DNA from: Myxococcota bacterium
GTDB taxonomy: Bacteria > Myxococcota > UBA727 > JAHDBA01
Reading direction: 5' to 3'
DNA length: 64,000 nt
Assembly: GCA_020630615.1 (NCBI GenBank)
Contig: JAHDBA010000003.1
Location: 103,906-167,905, forward strand
The notes below the pieces were generated by a model. The model did not search any database. It was not told the origin of the DNA and saw nothing but the letters and a program-made list of their open reading frames with translations. Shown here in pieces: positions 46,558 to 56,131 of the stretch; positions within the stretch are counted from its first letter, which is position 1; each line of letters starts with the position of its first letter. Made by a program: the position numbers and the translations under genes.

Positions 46558-47220
46558 TTACGCAAAAATGATTTGGCGCCCAAAATCACCTCCTAGACGA
46601 CCATCTTGTGCGACGTTGACGACTTCTTGCGCGGCATCGAGAACAAGTTCGACATCTTCGTGGTGCTGGGGAAAGTTCAAGCCCTCCGTATCCACCGTTA
46701 ATACCGGGCATGCGTCAAATCCTGCGAAAAACTCGGAGTATGCGTTCACCAATCTTTTCAAATATTCAGGATCAATATCCTTCTCGAAATCTCGGCCGCG
46801 CCTTTCGATTCTTTCCAAGATGACTTCAAGAGGTGCTCGCAAATGAATTACCAAATCTGGGCTCTGCACTCGCTTTTGCAGCGCGTTGAACACCTCATCG
46901 TACAAAACCAGCTCCTCGGTACTTAAGGTAAGTTCTGCGAAGATTCGATCTTTTGCAAAAAGATAGTCAGAGACAACCCTTTGGCGAAAGAGATCGAGTT
47001 GTTGCAGTTTCTCTTGTTGTTTAAACCTTGAAAGCAAGAAAAACATTTGCGTCTTGAATGCATTCGCAACCGGATCTTCGTAAAATGCAGGTAAGAAGGG
47101 GTTCTCTTCAACCACTTCAAGATTCGAGGTGGACCCCAACAACGAAGAAAAAGCTTGTGTGAGAGTTGTCTTACCCACCCCGATACAACCTTCAATCACA
47201 ACGTATTTCAGTTTCAACAT
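46558..47220 (-). CDS. Deoxynucleoside kinase
   Basis: A 220-residue P-loop kinase that phosphorylates deoxynucleosides for salvage. Motifs: VVIEGCIGVGKTTL (Walker A), VVEENPFLPAFYED, the DYLFAKDRIFAE stretch with the DR pair, and the LID RIERRGRDFEKDIDPEYLKRL. The start at 47220 fits the family; the frame stays open 85 codons further up with low-complexity sequence that I do not believe is translated. Could be a dGuo/dAdo-type kinase. Confidence 0.92.
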   Translation of the reverse strand: MLKLKYVVIEGCIGVGKTTLTQAFSSLLGSTSNLEVVEENPFLPAFYEDPVANAFKTQMFFLLSRFKQQEKLQQLDLFRQRVVSDYLFAKDRIFAELTLSTEELVLYDEVFNALQKRVQSPDLVIHLRAPLEVILERIERRGRDFEKDIDPEYLKRLVNAYSEFFAGFDACPVLTVDTEGLNFPQHHEDVELVLDAAQEVVNVAQDGRLGGDFGRQIIFA

Positions 47221-47605
47221 ACTCGAGCGCAATGGAGATTTTTGTGGGAGGTCACCCACCATCGGAGTGGTCGGATGCGCAAGGGATTCTTCACACAAAA
47301 CATGAGACTCAACACGTTGCGAGTGGGCATTATCACTACGGTTCTCTTGAACGTCGGTCTTTTTTAGGGAGTGTGTCGCGAATTCATCTTTTCGTGCGTT
47401 TGCCCTTACCAACATTGATCGCCTCCCGGATAAACTTTGTATCGGTGCTTCGATCTCGAGACAAGTCTTTTTCACAACGCAAAGCGTTTTCCCCTCAGCC
47501 CCGCATACAATGCAACTCTATCTTTTCGATCTCAAAAATTAAAAAGCGCCGCCTTGACACCATTTTTTATTTGACGCCCAAGGATCATGGGCATTTACTA
47601 AGCGA
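47221..47605. other. 385-base stretch without a convincing gene
   Basis: It lies between the divergent deoxynucleoside kinase and TPR-like genes. The kinase frame continues open to 47475, but the extra 85 residues are Ser, Asn and Arg rich and have no family match. I see no tRNA, strong hairpin or clear promoter. It probably holds the two divergent promoters. Confidence 0.5.
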
Positions 47606-48550
47606 ATGACGCTAGATTATGAGCCTGAAGCGCACGAAACTCGATCAACAGCCATCGCAATCCGGTCCCACGACCCGCTCCCAAATCGATACATTCCACC
47701 GCGTCCCGGGAGCTCGTTCAACCAAGTTCTCTCTCAAGGTTTGGTCGTTGGTTCAGGAGCAGCGCTCGGCATGACAGTTGCCCTCGGGGGAATCGCCCTC
47801 GGGCCAGCGCTCGCTGGGGCAGCAGGCCTGGCGGGAGCGCACGTGCTTTGGCAATCGCTACGCCAGTCACGGCATAGCCGCGCGCTTATCCGTGACCTCT
47901 ATCAGGGGGATTTTGCGAGGGCATTGCAACAAGCTGAAGAGGCATACCGGTATTCGCAGATTGGCCCCTTAAGGGTGATTGCTGCTGTTAATCTCGCTTC
48001 GCTGCTCCATCATTTGAAGCGCCTTGATGATGCACGTGAGCTTTTGAGACGTCACCAGAGTCGTTGGCCCCACCATCGACTTGCGCGCATGCTTTGGCAG
48101 ATGACCAGCGCTGAACTCAAACTTGCGGCATTTGCGAGAGACGATATCTCAAGAGACCTTCACCTTGCCAACGCAAATGAGGCACGCCACCTCATCGATG
48201 AAGCGGAGAAACTTTGGGAGGACCTCGAGGACAATGCGCAGGCAAAAGACGAAACGCACGAAATATTGGGGTATGCGTTGGCGCTTTTACGAGCCAAACA
48301 GGTCTTGGTTTTAAGAGAGCCCAGCCTAGCTCACTCGTACCTCGATAGTTTGGATCGCTTTCAGCGCGCACTTATTCAACCGCACCGCATCAATGAGGCG
48401 TTGTTGCTTCGATGCGAGGCCTACCTACAAGACGAGCAGACCGAGCGCGCTCGGGTGACGCTTCTCTCAATTGATAAACGCCGCCTCACGCCGAGACAGC
48501 GCGAAATCGTGGCTGGGCAAGAAGCCCTGCTCTTTGCACAGACAAGCTAA
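47606..48550 (+). CDS. TPR-like membrane protein of unknown function
   Basis: 314 residues. After a polar start, a Gly/Ala-rich hydrophobic region (about 43-78) probably forms one or two membrane helices. The rest is helical with TPR-like repeats: RDLYQGDFARALQQAEEAY, a RVIAAVNLASLLHHLKRLDDARELL pair, and ALLLRCEAYLQDEQTERARVTLL. A scaffold or partner-binding role is likely. Convergent with the von Willebrand gene, four bases between the ends. Confidence 0.7.
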   Translation: MTLDYEPEAHETRSTAIAIRSHDPLPNRYIPPRPGSSFNQVLSQGLVVGSGAALGMTVALGGIALGPALAGAAGLAGAHVLWQSLRQSRHSRALIRDLYQGDFARALQQAEEAYRYSQIGPLRVIAAVNLASLLHHLKRLDDARELLRRHQSRWPHHRLARMLWQMTSAELKLAAFARDDISRDLHLANANEARHLIDEAEKLWEDLEDNAQAKDETHEILGYALALLRAKQVLVLREPSLAHSYLDSLDRFQRALIQPHRINEALLLRCEAYLQDEQTERARVTLLSIDKRRLTPRQREIVAGQEALLFAQTS

Positions 48551-48554
48551 TAAT

Positions 48555-49916
48555 CTATAAGCCTGGCCCGAACTCGATGGCACATGCCTCAAAAGACACG
48601 TCGCTTCCATATTCAATCGCACTATCGCATGCGCTCCCATGCAGTTCGATGAGAGCGGAGTCGCTCTCCCAAGTCCACCCCTCTGAAGAGCTCTCATTCA
48701 CACGTGCCCCATTGATGGTAACAACAATGTCCTCTCTCGCACTTGGGATAGCCTCGAGTGCGACGGTACACGATGTCAGCTCGTCGGTAATGTTTTCAAG
48801 CGCACTCTCAAGTTCGTTTGCGTTATCGCTGGTATAATACGAAAGCGGCCCAGTGAGCGCTTTGCCGCCCGCAAGCGCAAGCTCATTCAAAAGGTCTTCG
48901 AATCCCCCACTTCCAGTGAGCCCAATCACAAAGACCGGTGTCCCATTCGACGCAATTGCTTCAACACGTGAAACGCTTCGAGTGTCGTCGAGACATAAGA
49001 GAGGGTTAAGAAGGGTATTGCCAGAATCATCGAGCGTGTTGCACGCGTCAGACTCAAGGCACTGACACGTCGTTGCGTCCAACGCACTGTTGCACCCTGG
49101 GCCACCATCCGTGACCAAAATCACGGCGTGTGTTTCCGATGCGGGTCGAGATTCTAAGTATGCTTGAGCCTTCTCCAAAGCTTCTGCTGTTGGTGTCGCA
49201 CCATCACAAGGTGGCTCCGCAAAAAAGTGTGCGTCGATTCGCTCCCAATCGCTCTCTGTTGTTGAAGCATCACGAAAGGGTACATGGGGATCGTTATCAA
49301 CCACGCAACCAAAAGGCGCAAAACCATCGTTGCAACTTGGGCTCGAAGCACCGAAACTGTTCTTTGGAAATGAAAGCAGGGCAAAATCTGCAGCGTCATC
49401 CGCGACTGTGACAGCAGTCTCAACGGAAGAGACCAATGCGTTCCAGCGAGTGATTCCCCCGCTACCCATTGGGTTATTCATCGAGCCCGATCGGTCCAGC
49501 AGCAAGAGCACTTTCGCGGCATAGGGTGCTTCACCAAAGGTTTCGTTCTCACATCGATTCAAATCTGGGCACGAAGTACGCTCGTCAGCGGGAATACTTG
49601 CGGGTAAGCCGTCGTCACAACAATAGTACCCAAGCTCAATGTCGATGCACCAACCGTCTCCGTCCCGATTCTCGTCACACCCTGGGCAGTTGGGGTTTGG
49701 CATTGTGACATACCCAGGCAGCCCACCTGAGCCACCCGAATCGGCACCATCGGGGTCCCCGTCATCATCGGTGGAGTCCTCGTTGGCATCTGCGTTGCTG
49801 GTGCTGTCTTCATTCGAACAATTGATCTCGTTCTCTTCGCATTCCGGGTCGCAATTGCATCCATTGATAAGGAATCCCAAACCCAACATGCCGACCCATA
49901 CTGTTTTCAACATCAC
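48555..49916 (-). CDS. Lipoprotein with von Willebrand factor A domain
   Basis: A 453-residue lipoprotein (lipobox FLINGC, Cys about 20) with an N-terminal Cys/Asp/Asn-rich linker including DGDPDGADSGGSGG. The VWA domain starts at about residue 130 with the MIDAS motif LLLLDRSGSMNN, has Thr in GATPTAEAL, and AVILVTDGGPG with the Asp. Several Cys pairs in the domain, as in many Myxococcota VWA lipoproteins. VWA lipoproteins bind metal-dependent partners at the cell surface. Divergent from hemE. Confidence 0.93.
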   Translation of the reverse strand: MMLKTVWVGMLGLGFLINGCNCDPECEENEINCSNEDSTSNADANEDSTDDDGDPDGADSGGSGGLPGYVTMPNPNCPGCDENRDGDGWCIDIELGYYCCDDGLPASIPADERTSCPDLNRCENETFGEAPYAAKVLLLLDRSGSMNNPMGSGGITRWNALVSSVETAVTVADDAADFALLSFPKNSFGASSPSCNDGFAPFGCVVDNDPHVPFRDASTTESDWERIDAHFFAEPPCDGATPTAEALEKAQAYLESRPASETHAVILVTDGGPGCNSALDATTCQCLESDACNTLDDSGNTLLNPLLCLDDTRSVSRVEAIASNGTPVFVIGLTGSGGFEDLLNELALAGGKALTGPLSYYTSDNANELESALENITDELTSCTVALEAIPSAREDIVVTINGARVNESSSEGWTWESDSALIELHGSACDSAIEYGSDVSFEACAIEFGPGL

Positions 49917-50070
49917 TACAATCCTTTCGAGCGGCGCTTGTCCGCGTGTACAAGAGTAGTGTGACTAAAATGATACATCACTGCAATTCTCTGCGATCGG
50001 ATTCTTCACAAGACGCATAAAAGTGTGAGCGCGGCTTGCATTCCCCCACACGTACCCATAGGTTCATGAC

Positions 50071-51096
50071 GTGAAAAAACCTCTATTTATTCGTACCCTT
50101 TTGGGTGAAAGTGTCGAACGTCCACCCGTATGGCTCATGCGTCAAGCGGGACGCTACCTCCCCGAGTATCGTGAGATGCGTTCACAGATGTCCTTTCTTG
50201 AACTCGTTAAGTCGCCGAAAGACGCGGCGGAAGTCACGCTACAACCCATACGCAGGTTTGGGATGGATGCAGCGATCGTCTTTTGCGATATCTTGATGAT
50301 TCCCGAAGCGATGGGACAACACTTAAGTTTCGGAAAAGGCATGGGGCCAAAACTTGAACCTGCAATCCGCTCGATGAATGATGTCGATCGACTCGTTGAT
50401 GTGGATTCCTTGAAATCGTGCGGGTACCTCGCCGAAACGATTCGAATATTATGCCAAGAGCTCCCCTATGAAAGTCCGCTAATTGGTTTTGCAGGTGCAC
50501 CTTTCACGGTGGCTGCATATATGGTTGAAGGGCAAGGCAGTAAAAACTGGGCTCAGACAAAAGAGCTCATGTTGACTCAACCGAACGTGTTTCAAACCTT
50601 GTTGGATCGTGTTGTTGACAACACCATCGGCTATCTGAAGATGCAGATTGAGGCAGGCTGCCAAGCGATTCAACTCTTTGATACGTGGGCAGGGCAAGTT
50701 GCACCCGATGAACTTATCAACTTTGTGCTTCCAGCTGCGCAACGCGTGATCGAAGGTGTCAATGCGCTTGGTGCACCCACAATTTACTTTCCGAAAGGTC
50801 TGGGTCTGAACCTTCGTCACATGCAGACCGTGCCTTCGAATGCTTATGGTGTCGATTGGCAAAGTCGAATGCACGATGTTGTTGAGGTTTTTCCTAACTC
50901 GATTCTTCAAGGCAACCTCGATCCCTCGGCGCTCTATGCAACACGCGAGCGCCTTGATCAAAAGATTGATGCACTCCTAACGGATGCGAAAAAAGCAAAG
51001 GGCTTTGTTGCAAACTTAGGACATGGCCTTCTACCCACCACCCCACCCGAGGCAGTCGGGCACTTCGTCAAACGGGTGCAGGAGTTTCGCTATTAA
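50071..51096 (+). CDS. hemE: Uroporphyrinogen decarboxylase
   Basis: A 341-residue TIM-barrel enzyme of heme synthesis turning uroporphyrinogen III into coproporphyrinogen III. Signature PPVWLMRQAGRYLPEYREMR near the N-terminus with the catalytic Arg and Asp, DAAIVFCDILMIPEAMG, GFAGAPFTVAAYMVEG and FDTWAGQVAPDE. GTG start. No RBS is obvious. The M20 peptidase follows closely, in another frame. Confidence 0.97.
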   Translation: MKKPLFIRTLLGESVERPPVWLMRQAGRYLPEYREMRSQMSFLELVKSPKDAAEVTLQPIRRFGMDAAIVFCDILMIPEAMGQHLSFGKGMGPKLEPAIRSMNDVDRLVDVDSLKSCGYLAETIRILCQELPYESPLIGFAGAPFTVAAYMVEGQGSKNWAQTKELMLTQPNVFQTLLDRVVDNTIGYLKMQIEAGCQAIQLFDTWAGQVAPDELINFVLPAAQRVIEGVNALGAPTIYFPKGLGLNLRHMQTVPSNAYGVDWQSRMHDVVEVFPNSILQGNLDPSALYATRERLDQKIDALLTDAKKAKGFVANLGHGLLPTTPPEAVGHFVKRVQEFRY

Positions 51097-51118
51097 GTCG
51101 CATGCTGGCAAACCTACT

Positions 51119-52258
51119 TTGAAACACGAAAAAGCATTTGAATTGTGGCGTGCACTCGTTGAGTGCGACTCACACACCTATGACGTTGCCGGTGTTGAAG
51201 CCGCACAGAGTATTTTTGAAGCAGCAATGTTCGATCTGGGCTTTAACGTTCAGTCAGCCCCCGCGGCTTCCGATACTTATGCTTCCCATCGGGTCTATTC
51301 GCACCCAGAAAGTCGGGGGAAGACTTTAGCCCTGGTTGGGCATATGGATACAGTCTTTCCGTCCGAGATGGGCTTTCACGGCTTTAAGGTTGATGAAAAG
51401 GCGCAAAAGGTTTTTGGGCCTGGTGTCCTCGATATGAAAGGAGGCCTGGCAGTAATTGTGGGTGCCTTGAGCCAACTTAATTCGGACACCCGTGCGAAGT
51501 GCTCGGTGGTTGTGGTATCGGAAGAAGAAGTGGGTTCCCCGGACAGTAGAGCACTCTTTCAGGCTTTGGCGCCGAAGATGCAAGCTGCGCTTGTTTTTGA
51601 AGGTGGGCGAGACCAAGACGCCATCGTGGTCTCTCGGAAAGGTTCAATGAATGTCCATGTCAAAACAAGAGGAATTGCTGCGCACGCAGGGAACGACTAC
51701 GAGTCGGGCGCAAGTGCTATTCACGCACTCGCCCTACTCATTCCAGAAATAGAAGGCTGGACAAATCTTGAGGCCGGAACAACGGTAAACGTTGGGACAA
51801 TCCACGGAGGAAGCGCAAAAAATACGGTCCCCGAAGAGGCTGAGTGTGTCATCGACATTCGTCTTTCTTCCCAAGAGGAAGAAGAGAGGATCCTGGACTT
51901 GATGCAAAATTTGGCTGAGTCATGGAGCTCGCGGCAACGTTCGGCTCGCGTTCGTGATGTCAGCATTGAAGTCGAACTTGGCCCGAGGCGTCCGCTGCTC
52001 ACACCGAGTGACGCGAGTCTTGAACTTGCCGCCGTTTATGGGCGATGTGCAGCACAGTGTAATCTTGGCTCAGGGCTAGCGCCTCTTCAAGGTGGTGGTT
52101 CTGATGCGAACCTCCTCGCAGCACATGGTATACCGGTTATCGATGGGCTTGGCCCCTATGGTAAAGGTTTTCATTCGACACGCGAATGGGCATCTACCGC
52201 GAGCTTTGACAAAAGGATTGACGCCCTAAGTCTCTTCTTAACTCAATATAAAGCGTAA
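51119..52258 (+). CDS. M20 family metallopeptidase, carboxypeptidase G2-like
   Basis: A zinc peptidase of about 379 residues. Motifs: LVGHMDTVFP with the metal His and Asp, GPGVLDMKGGLA with the catalytic Asp, SEEEVGSPDS with the acid Glu, FEGGRD, an IAAHAGNDYESGASAIHAL dimerisation-domain segment, and GKGFHSTREW. It lacks a signal peptide. The start is uncertain: TTG at 51119 gives a family-like N-terminus; an ATG at 51023 would overlap hemE by 74 bases. The two genes overlap or lie within 23 bases, and transcription is probably shared. Substrate unknown. Confidence 0.9.
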   Translation: MKHEKAFELWRALVECDSHTYDVAGVEAAQSIFEAAMFDLGFNVQSAPAASDTYASHRVYSHPESRGKTLALVGHMDTVFPSEMGFHGFKVDEKAQKVFGPGVLDMKGGLAVIVGALSQLNSDTRAKCSVVVVSEEEVGSPDSRALFQALAPKMQAALVFEGGRDQDAIVVSRKGSMNVHVKTRGIAAHAGNDYESGASAIHALALLIPEIEGWTNLEAGTTVNVGTIHGGSAKNTVPEEAECVIDIRLSSQEEEERILDLMQNLAESWSSRQRSARVRDVSIEVELGPRRPLLTPSDASLELAAVYGRCAAQCNLGSGLAPLQGGGSDANLLAAHGIPVIDGLGPYGKGFHSTREWASTASFDKRIDALSLFLTQYKA

Positions 52259-52310
52259 TAGCCTCAGACTTTAACGCGCCAAAAATGTCTCTTCCTCACT
52301 ATGGTCTAAC

Positions 52311-53489
52311 ATGAGTACCCGACTTCGTATTTTTCCTTTGTTCGTTTACAGTATCCCATGCCTTTTGCTCCTCAGTGGCACTGCATGTCAAAGCGTTCCA
52401 CAACAACCATGTCAGAATGCTTCCAATTGCACTGAGACTCAGGATAGTCCGATTGAAAGCGAACCCCCGTCAAAACGCGAGTACGTTCACGCAGACCGCG
52501 CAGATCTTGATTTAGCGTTTAAGCAAAGTGTTCAAAATATTAGCGGTGCAGATACAATGATCATGGGGATAGCATTCGAAGACGGAAGTCACTGGGTCTC
52601 GACACACAATACCAGCAATGCAGAAGTCTCACGGGAATCACTATTTCGAATCGGCAGCATTACGAAAACAATCCTTGCGACAAACATACTCATGCTCGTG
52701 GATCGCGGCGAGCTGAGTCTCGATATGGCAATTAGCGAATGGACGCCTGAGCTTAACAATGCAAATGAGATTACGATTCGCATGCTTCTCAATCATACGT
52801 CCGGGCTGCCTAACTATTCTGCAACAAGGCGCTTCCAAGAGATTGTCTTAAGCGACCCAAATTTCTCTCATACTTTTGAAAGTTTAACAGAAATTATTCT
52901 TGAGACTCCCAATGAATTTGCTCCGGGCGTTGAGCATGCATACTCAAACACAAACTACATTGTTCTCGGTCATATTCTTGAGCAAGTTGAAAACAAAAGC
53001 TGGTTTAAAAGTTGTGATGACAATATTTTCGACACGCTGAGACTCGAATCATTCCAGATCGATCATGATGGTGCACCCGACGCGCTGCTTCCTGGTTATT
53101 CCGATGCACTTTCTGGCATGCTGGAAAATGTTCGCGATGCATATTCAGGTAGCTGGGCTGGTGCGGCCGGGCAACTCATTGCCAATACCGATGACCTCCT
53201 CGCTTTTTTCCAAGATCATTTTGTTGGCAAACTATTACTCACGGAATCGAGCCAAAGTGAGCAAATCAACTACAGTCCTCAATCTCAAAACTCTTATGGC
53301 CTTGGCACAATCGCAATCCCCTTTGGCTCCACGATGGGAACTGGCCACAACGGTAATATTTTCGGCTATTGCTCTTTTGCTGCAGCCAATCCGACAACTG
53401 GTGTATCCGTTGTACTCTTCGACAATACATGTTCGCCAGACTCTAACAATGTCCTCATCGATGTTCTGAGTGCTGCCGAGTTACTATAA
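52311..53489 (+). CDS. Serine beta-lactamase-like lipoprotein (class C / esterase type)
   Basis: A 392-residue lipoprotein, lipobox LSGTAC (Cys about 26), with a Cys-rich start. The penicillin-binding-protein-like domain has SxxK as SITKTI (Ser about 118), YxN as YSNTNY, and GHNG in place of KTG. It may be an esterase, D-aminopeptidase or peptidase; drug resistance cannot be read from the sequence. Faces the periplasm or surface. Followed by a convergent MFS gene. Confidence 0.9.
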   Translation: MSTRLRIFPLFVYSIPCLLLLSGTACQSVPQQPCQNASNCTETQDSPIESEPPSKREYVHADRADLDLAFKQSVQNISGADTMIMGIAFEDGSHWVSTHNTSNAEVSRESLFRIGSITKTILATNILMLVDRGELSLDMAISEWTPELNNANEITIRMLLNHTSGLPNYSATRRFQEIVLSDPNFSHTFESLTEIILETPNEFAPGVEHAYSNTNYIVLGHILEQVENKSWFKSCDDNIFDTLRLESFQIDHDGAPDALLPGYSDALSGMLENVRDAYSGSWAGAAGQLIANTDDLLAFFQDHFVGKLLLTESSQSEQINYSPQSQNSYGLGTIAIPFGSTMGTGHNGNIFGYCSFAAANPTTGVSVVLFDNTCSPDSNNVLIDVLSAAELL

Positions 53490-53514
53490 TCCATCGCCCG
53501 AATCTTTTTGAAGA

Positions 53515-54777
53515 TCACGTCTTATGATCTTTCATGAGAAACCAAGTACCCAACGCAGGCCCCAGGGCAACAAAAATAAAGATGACGGGTAAACTAATGT
53601 CATTAGCCAGACGATTCATTAAAGACACGCTAAGTGTTGATGTGAGGTAACCGAGGCTTGTCATGAGCGCTACGGCCGTACCCACCTCACTCGGGCGCAC
53701 ACTTGCACTCGCGAGAGAAGAGAACTGAGGCGAATCGGCAAGTACTGCCATGCCCCAAAGAATCATAATTCCAACAACCACCCCATGGCTTAGAAAGCCA
53801 CTTGCAACGAGCACTGGGTTCACCAAGCAACACAGAAGGGAAATCATTAAGGCAAAAGCAGCAACCTGCTTACTGCCAAGTCGTACCGAAAGCGCTCCAC
53901 CAAGGAGACAACCCAGAAAGCCGGAAGCAATAATCACGAAAGCCCAGAACGATGGGTCAATCGTTTCGACACTCATCGCATTGTGAACAACAATTAAACT
54001 CGGTACGAACATCCAGAATGTGAAGAGCTCCCACATATGGCCGCAAAAACCCCAAATTGTCTGTCGATACGATGCTGCCGATCTTAAGATCTGGGCGCTC
54101 GAGCGTTGCGCAGCACCGACTGAAGTGAGACCCGGCTTCGAATGCACATTGAGCCCCTCTTCGGCTTGGCCTTTTTCGATGCCATTGTTCTGGCCATAAG
54201 GACCAAGACCCCCTGAAAAAAAGACCAGAACGCCAGCCAACCCTGAGGCACTCGATACCATTCGTAGAAAGAGTCTAATCTCTCCGCTTTCGAGCCAAGT
54301 GCGGATCCCATGAGGCGCAGCACTCCCCAGAGCTAAAGCGCCGACGAGAAGAGCCAACGCACGTCCTCGTGTTTTCGGTGGGAACCACGACGCGCATATT
54401 TTAATCGCAACAGGGTAAACACACGCGAGCATAACCCCGGCACAAAAACGATTTACTCGCAAAACTGTCAACGAGCTTGTCATTTCGATGGCCGCGACAA
54501 GCCCTGAATTGATGAGCGCAGCGCCCCCAAAAAGAACTCTGGAGTTTAACCGATCAAGCAAGCCGGAAAGCGCAACGAACATCGTTCCAATCGTGAAACC
54601 AAGCTGCACCATAGCCGTAACGCCACGAACGCTTGAGGCATCGCTACCCACTTGAGTACTCAGCTCACCCAGTATCGCATTGGGCGCAAACCAAACAGAG
54701 GTCGCCATGAAGAGAGCAGCGACGTAAATTGCGAGGCGAAGGTAGAGCGCGCTCGCTTTTGTGTTCTCGGAAACCAC
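53515..54777 (-). CDS. MFS transporter
   Basis: A 420-residue transporter with about 12 helices: NAILGELSTQVGSDASSV near the start, RFCAGVMLACVYPVAIKICASWF with an Arg-rich loop KTRGRAL typical of MFS motif A, and a long hydrophilic loop in the middle. Resembles the nitrate/multidrug MFS groups but I cannot assign a substrate. GTG at 54777 with a run of G just before it gives a typical MFS start; the frame extends 16 codons upstream. No neighbour suggests a substrate. Confidence 0.85.
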   Translation of the reverse strand: MVSENTKASALYLRLAIYVAALFMATSVWFAPNAILGELSTQVGSDASSVRGVTAMVQLGFTIGTMFVALSGLLDRLNSRVLFGGAALINSGLVAAIEMTSSLTVLRVNRFCAGVMLACVYPVAIKICASWFPPKTRGRALALLVGALALGSAAPHGIRTWLESGEIRLFLRMVSSASGLAGVLVFFSGGLGPYGQNNGIEKGQAEEGLNVHSKPGLTSVGAAQRSSAQILRSAASYRQTIWGFCGHMWELFTFWMFVPSLIVVHNAMSVETIDPSFWAFVIIASGFLGCLLGGALSVRLGSKQVAAFALMISLLCCLVNPVLVASGFLSHGVVVGIMILWGMAVLADSPQFSSLASASVRPSEVGTAVALMTSLGYLTSTLSVSLMNRLANDISLPVIFIFVALGPALGTWFLMKDHKT

Positions 54778-54884
54778 GAAGCCCCCCCTTTTACTGGCAC
54801 CTAAAGCGATAAGCATGAGTGACACAAGTTGAGTCAGCCATCCTTACTGTTTGAAACTGTGCTAACATAGTGCTGGAGAAGTTC

Positions 54885-55523
54885 ATGACCCTAACAACCC
54901 AAATCCTAGCTTGTGTAGCTCTGTGCTTCACTCTTTTCATTGCGATCGGTTGTGCGAGCTCAAAAGCAGTAAACACACCAACATCCCAACAAAGGCAAGA
55001 GAGCGCACTTCGTGCAAGCTCTTCATCGCCACAGGCCAAGCCCCCCAGCTCAACCCGCTCAACCCGCTCAACCCGCTCAACCCGCTCAAAATCGCGTGCA
55101 CAACGATCGGCAAAAAGTAAATCAAGGGTATCCTCAACTCAAACGAGAGATTCATATGCGTCTTCTGAGCGAGAAACATGGATCCCAGGCGCTTCGACAG
55201 CACCAAGTCGCCCCAAAAGCGCCAAAGCGCAAAGTCTTCAGTCGATTATGCGAGCGAACAAAGAATCTCTCTTTTCATGCTATGCCTCAAGCGGTGCTCG
55301 CGATGCTAAAAAATTCGGTGAGCTTCTTGTTCAGTGGGATTTGACGCCCAGAGGAGAGGTTCGAGACGTGCAAATCGTGAACGATTCTGTGAAGCACCCT
55401 GCTCTTGCCAGTTGTGTCAAATCCAAGGTTCAAAGGATTCGCTTCCCACAACAAAACACATCGCAAGTGACGACGGTGCAATACCCAGTGCAGTTTTTGC
55501 ATGATGTGGGCTTTCGACGCTAG
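54885..55523 (+). CDS. AgmX/PglI-type lipoprotein with STR repeats
   Basis: A 212-residue lipoprotein with lipobox AIGC (Cys about 23). A disordered linker is rich in Ser, Arg, Thr and Lys, including four copies of the Ser-Thr-Arg unit. From about residue 125 the C-terminal domain is of the TonB-like AgmX/PglI kind: IMRANKESLFSCYASS, LLVQWDLTPRGEVRDVQIV, SCVKSKVQRIRFP. Such domains in Myxococcota belong to trafficking and gliding complexes; the partner is unknown here. GGAG precedes the ATG at 54885. Confidence 0.85.
   Translation: MTLTTQILACVALCFTLFIAIGCASSKAVNTPTSQQRQESALRASSSSPQAKPPSSTRSTRSTRSTRSKSRAQRSAKSKSRVSSTQTRDSYASSERETWIPGASTAPSRPKSAKAQSLQSIMRANKESLFSCYASSGARDAKKFGELLVQWDLTPRGEVRDVQIVNDSVKHPALASCVKSKVQRIRFPQQNTSQVTTVQYPVQFLHDVGFRR
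55049..55084 (+). repeat. Four-copy 9-base tandem repeat (ctcaacccg)
   Basis: Exact repeats at 55049, 55058, 55067 and 55076, coding Ser-Thr-Arg four times in the linker of the AgmX-like lipoprotein. Exactness at the DNA level suggests recent expansion by slippage. Confidence 0.95.
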
Positions 55524-55633
55524 TTCTCAAATACTAATCGCTTGAAAGTACAACTGGTTTGCGTTTGCCCTGTCTTAGCGACGCCCAAAAGACAACCCTT
55601 CCGTGCACGTCAACTATATGCTACACCGGCGTC

Positions 55634-56131
55634 ATGGATCACTGCGCTACATATATACGAATCGGGCAGTTCGCTAAAATGGCGAACAAGACCCAGCGTG
55701 CAGTTCGACATTATGAAGAGTTGGGTCTTTTGAAGCCGCAGCACCGTTCGGCCGGTGGCTTTCGGGAATATTCTTTTCGTGACCTGGAGACGCTTTCGGT
55801 TATCGATAGTCTCCAAGAAGCGGGTGTTGAGCTTAAAGATATTCAAAGAATGCGATCGGCGCCCTCCAAACACAATATCCGACCTCAGATTCTAGAGTCT
55901 CGTGACGAACTTGAATCGTTGAAAGAGCGAGCGCGTGAAAAAATCGAGCGACTTAGCGCCCTTGTTAATAGTATCGACGATTTAACCAATAAAGTTAGGG
56001 AAGCATGTGAAACGTGTAACGATGATCACGCATCATGTTCATCATGCAACGAGAGTGGTTTACACAACAATTCACTGGCCAAAGCCCTTCTCTCTCTGAA
56101 GGGACGCCCTGAGCTCAAGGAGCAATCATGA
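55634..56131 (+). CDS. MerR-family transcriptional regulator with C-terminal CX2CX6CX2C, first gene of suf operon
   Basis: A 165-residue regulator. Winged [30 protein letters not shown] with the MerR pattern, [21 protein letters not shown], and the long dimerisation helix to about residue 130. Then [14 protein letters not shown], two CxxC pairs six residues apart with a His between them, suited to bind a metal or Fe-S cluster. It is unlike SoxR (CX2CXCX5C). Its TGA overlaps the sufB ATG (ATGA), so regulator and SUF proteins are made together and autoregulation is likely. Takes the place of IscR/SufR. The ATG at 55634 is chosen because it immediately precedes the HTH. Confidence 0.92.
   Translation: MDHCATYIRIGQFAKMANKTQRAVRHYEELGLLKPQHRSAGGFREYSFRDLETLSVIDSLQEAGVELKDIQRMRSAPSKHNIRPQILESRDELESLKERAREKIERLSALVNSIDDLTNKVREACETCNDDHASCSSCNESGLHNNSLAKALLSLKGRPELKEQS

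Noticed and set aside
50479..50961. Minus-strand frame of 160 residues inside hemE
   Set aside because: Antisense shadow of a highly conserved enzyme.
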